NCBI GenBank assembly: GCA_017647065.1
Contig: JAGCLI010000185.1
Location: 1 to 5,886 of the forward strand
Direction of reading: 5' to 3'
From: Bacteroidales bacterium
Lineage (GTDB): Bacteria; Bacteroidota; Bacteroidia; Bacteroidales; P3
DNA length: 5,886 nt
In this document: piece by piece, positions 5,753 through 5,886 of the stretch
Position numbering within the stretch: the first letter of the stretch is position 1
Layout of the letters: each line of letters starts with the position of its first letter
Notes under the pieces: generated by a model
The model's input: the letters and a program-made list of their open reading frames with translations, nothing else
Told to the model about the DNA's origin: nothing
Databases searched by the model: none
Translations under genes and position numbers: made by a program

Positions 5753-5886
5753 CCAAATTTTTCGCTGTTTTTTGCAATTTTTTCTTTGATTTTTTTCAAA
5801 AAAAACCTTGATTTAATTTTTTCTAGCCTTGATTTAGAAATTTCTATCCCTGATTTAGAAAATTCTAAACGAGCTTTTCGTAAAAA
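5707..5886 (-). CDS. Possible C-terminus of a convergent gene with heptad repeats (5' end outside window)
   Basis: The minus strand is open from the right edge to a TAA at 5709-5707, giving 59 residues. They read as consecutive seven-residue units: LEFSKSG, IEISKSR, LEKIKSR, FFLKKIK, EKIAKNS, EKFGKIK, DFFGVFR, then ALKS. Lys is at position 5 in six of the seven, with mostly hydrophobic residues at position 3. The frame passes the one 22-bp step without breaking the heptads. This would suit a basic, coiled-coil-like tail of a gene convergent with wbqC, with the hairpin at 5609-5685 between the two ends. Against it, a 21-bp repeat keeps any frame open by its periodicity, the plus strand is also open here (from 5711), and no recognisable domain is in view. 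It is listed as a hypothesis only. Confidence 0.3.
   Translation of the reverse strand, partial: FLRKARLEFSKSGIEISKSRLEKIKSRFFLKKIKEKIAKNSEKFGKIKDFFGVFRALKS
5744..5868. repeat. Degenerate 21-bp tandem repeat array
   Basis: Three clear 21-bp units lie at 5806-5826, 5827-5847 and 5848-5868, each starting CCTTGATTTA or CCCTGATTTA. Units 2 and 3 agree at 18 of 21 positions, and units 1 and 2 at 16 of 21. Weaker copies continue leftward in phase: the G of the TTGATTT core (CTGTTTT in one copy) falls at 5746, 5767, 5788, 5810, 5831 and 5852, a spacing of 21 bp apart from one 22-bp step. Units 2 and 3 each contain a palindrome, TAGAAATTTCTA (5835-5846) and TTTAGAA-aa-TTCTAAA (5854-5869). The array may run on past the right edge in decayed form. 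It could be coding (heptad repeats on the minus strand) or intergenic. Confidence 0.6.

Noticed and set aside
5711..5886. Open frame on the plus strand through the repeat array to the right edge
   Set aside because: It has no ATG start and no start context, and the 21-bp periodicity alone can keep it open. Its residues do not form a better repeat than the minus-strand reading.
5609..5886. CRISPR array or insertion sequence at the right edge
   Set aside because: The repeats are directly tandem without unique spacers of constant size, and there is no transposase, cas gene or target duplication in view.

Overview
The window looks like chromosome of a strictly anaerobic, fermentative member of the Bacteroidetes/Bacteroidales. 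The DNA is AT-rich. The main operon has a promoter of the Bacteroidetes type (TTTG, 17 bp spacer, TAnnTTTG). Most genes lack a Shine-Dalgarno sequence, and a WbqC-family protein is present, which is common in that phylum. The assignment is an inference; no rRNA or other marker gene is in view.

Left two thirds (1-4372, minus strand): an operon for a multisubunit NAD-linked [FeFe]-hydrogenase of the HydABC (group A3) type. In transcription order it holds a small thioredoxin-fold [2Fe-2S]-like protein (4372-4034), hydB (3992-2199, flavin/NADH subunit), hydA (2163-391, H-cluster catalytic subunit) and hydC (from 367, cut by the window start). HydC and HydB form a NuoE/NuoF-like diaphorase module. 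Iron-sulfur clusters connect it to HydA, where protons are reduced to H2. Trimers of this kind couple NADH and reduced ferredoxin to H2 formation (electron confurcation, or bifurcation in reverse) and so let a fermenter dispose of reductant. The H-cluster maturases HydE, HydF and HydG are not in the window.

Middle (4373-4559): a 187-bp AT-rich divergent intergenic region carrying the hydrogenase promoter. No convincing promoter is seen for the rightward genes.

Right part (4560-5574, plus strand): an acidic 138-aa protein of unknown function, followed by a WbqC-family protein. The second gene begins at a TTG codon inside the 3' end of the first (11-nt overlap), so the two are probably translationally coupled.

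Right edge (5575-5886): no confidently assigned gene, but much structure. There is a long imperfect hairpin (5609-5685), a perfect 15-bp inverted repeat (5694-5708 / 5738-5752), and a degenerate array with 21-bp period (about 5744-5868). On the minus strand this array is an open frame encoding heptad-like repeats and ending at 5707. It may be the C-terminus of a gene convergent with wbqC or non-coding repeat DNA. This edge is the least explained part of the window; the rest is a recognisable hydrogenase locus.
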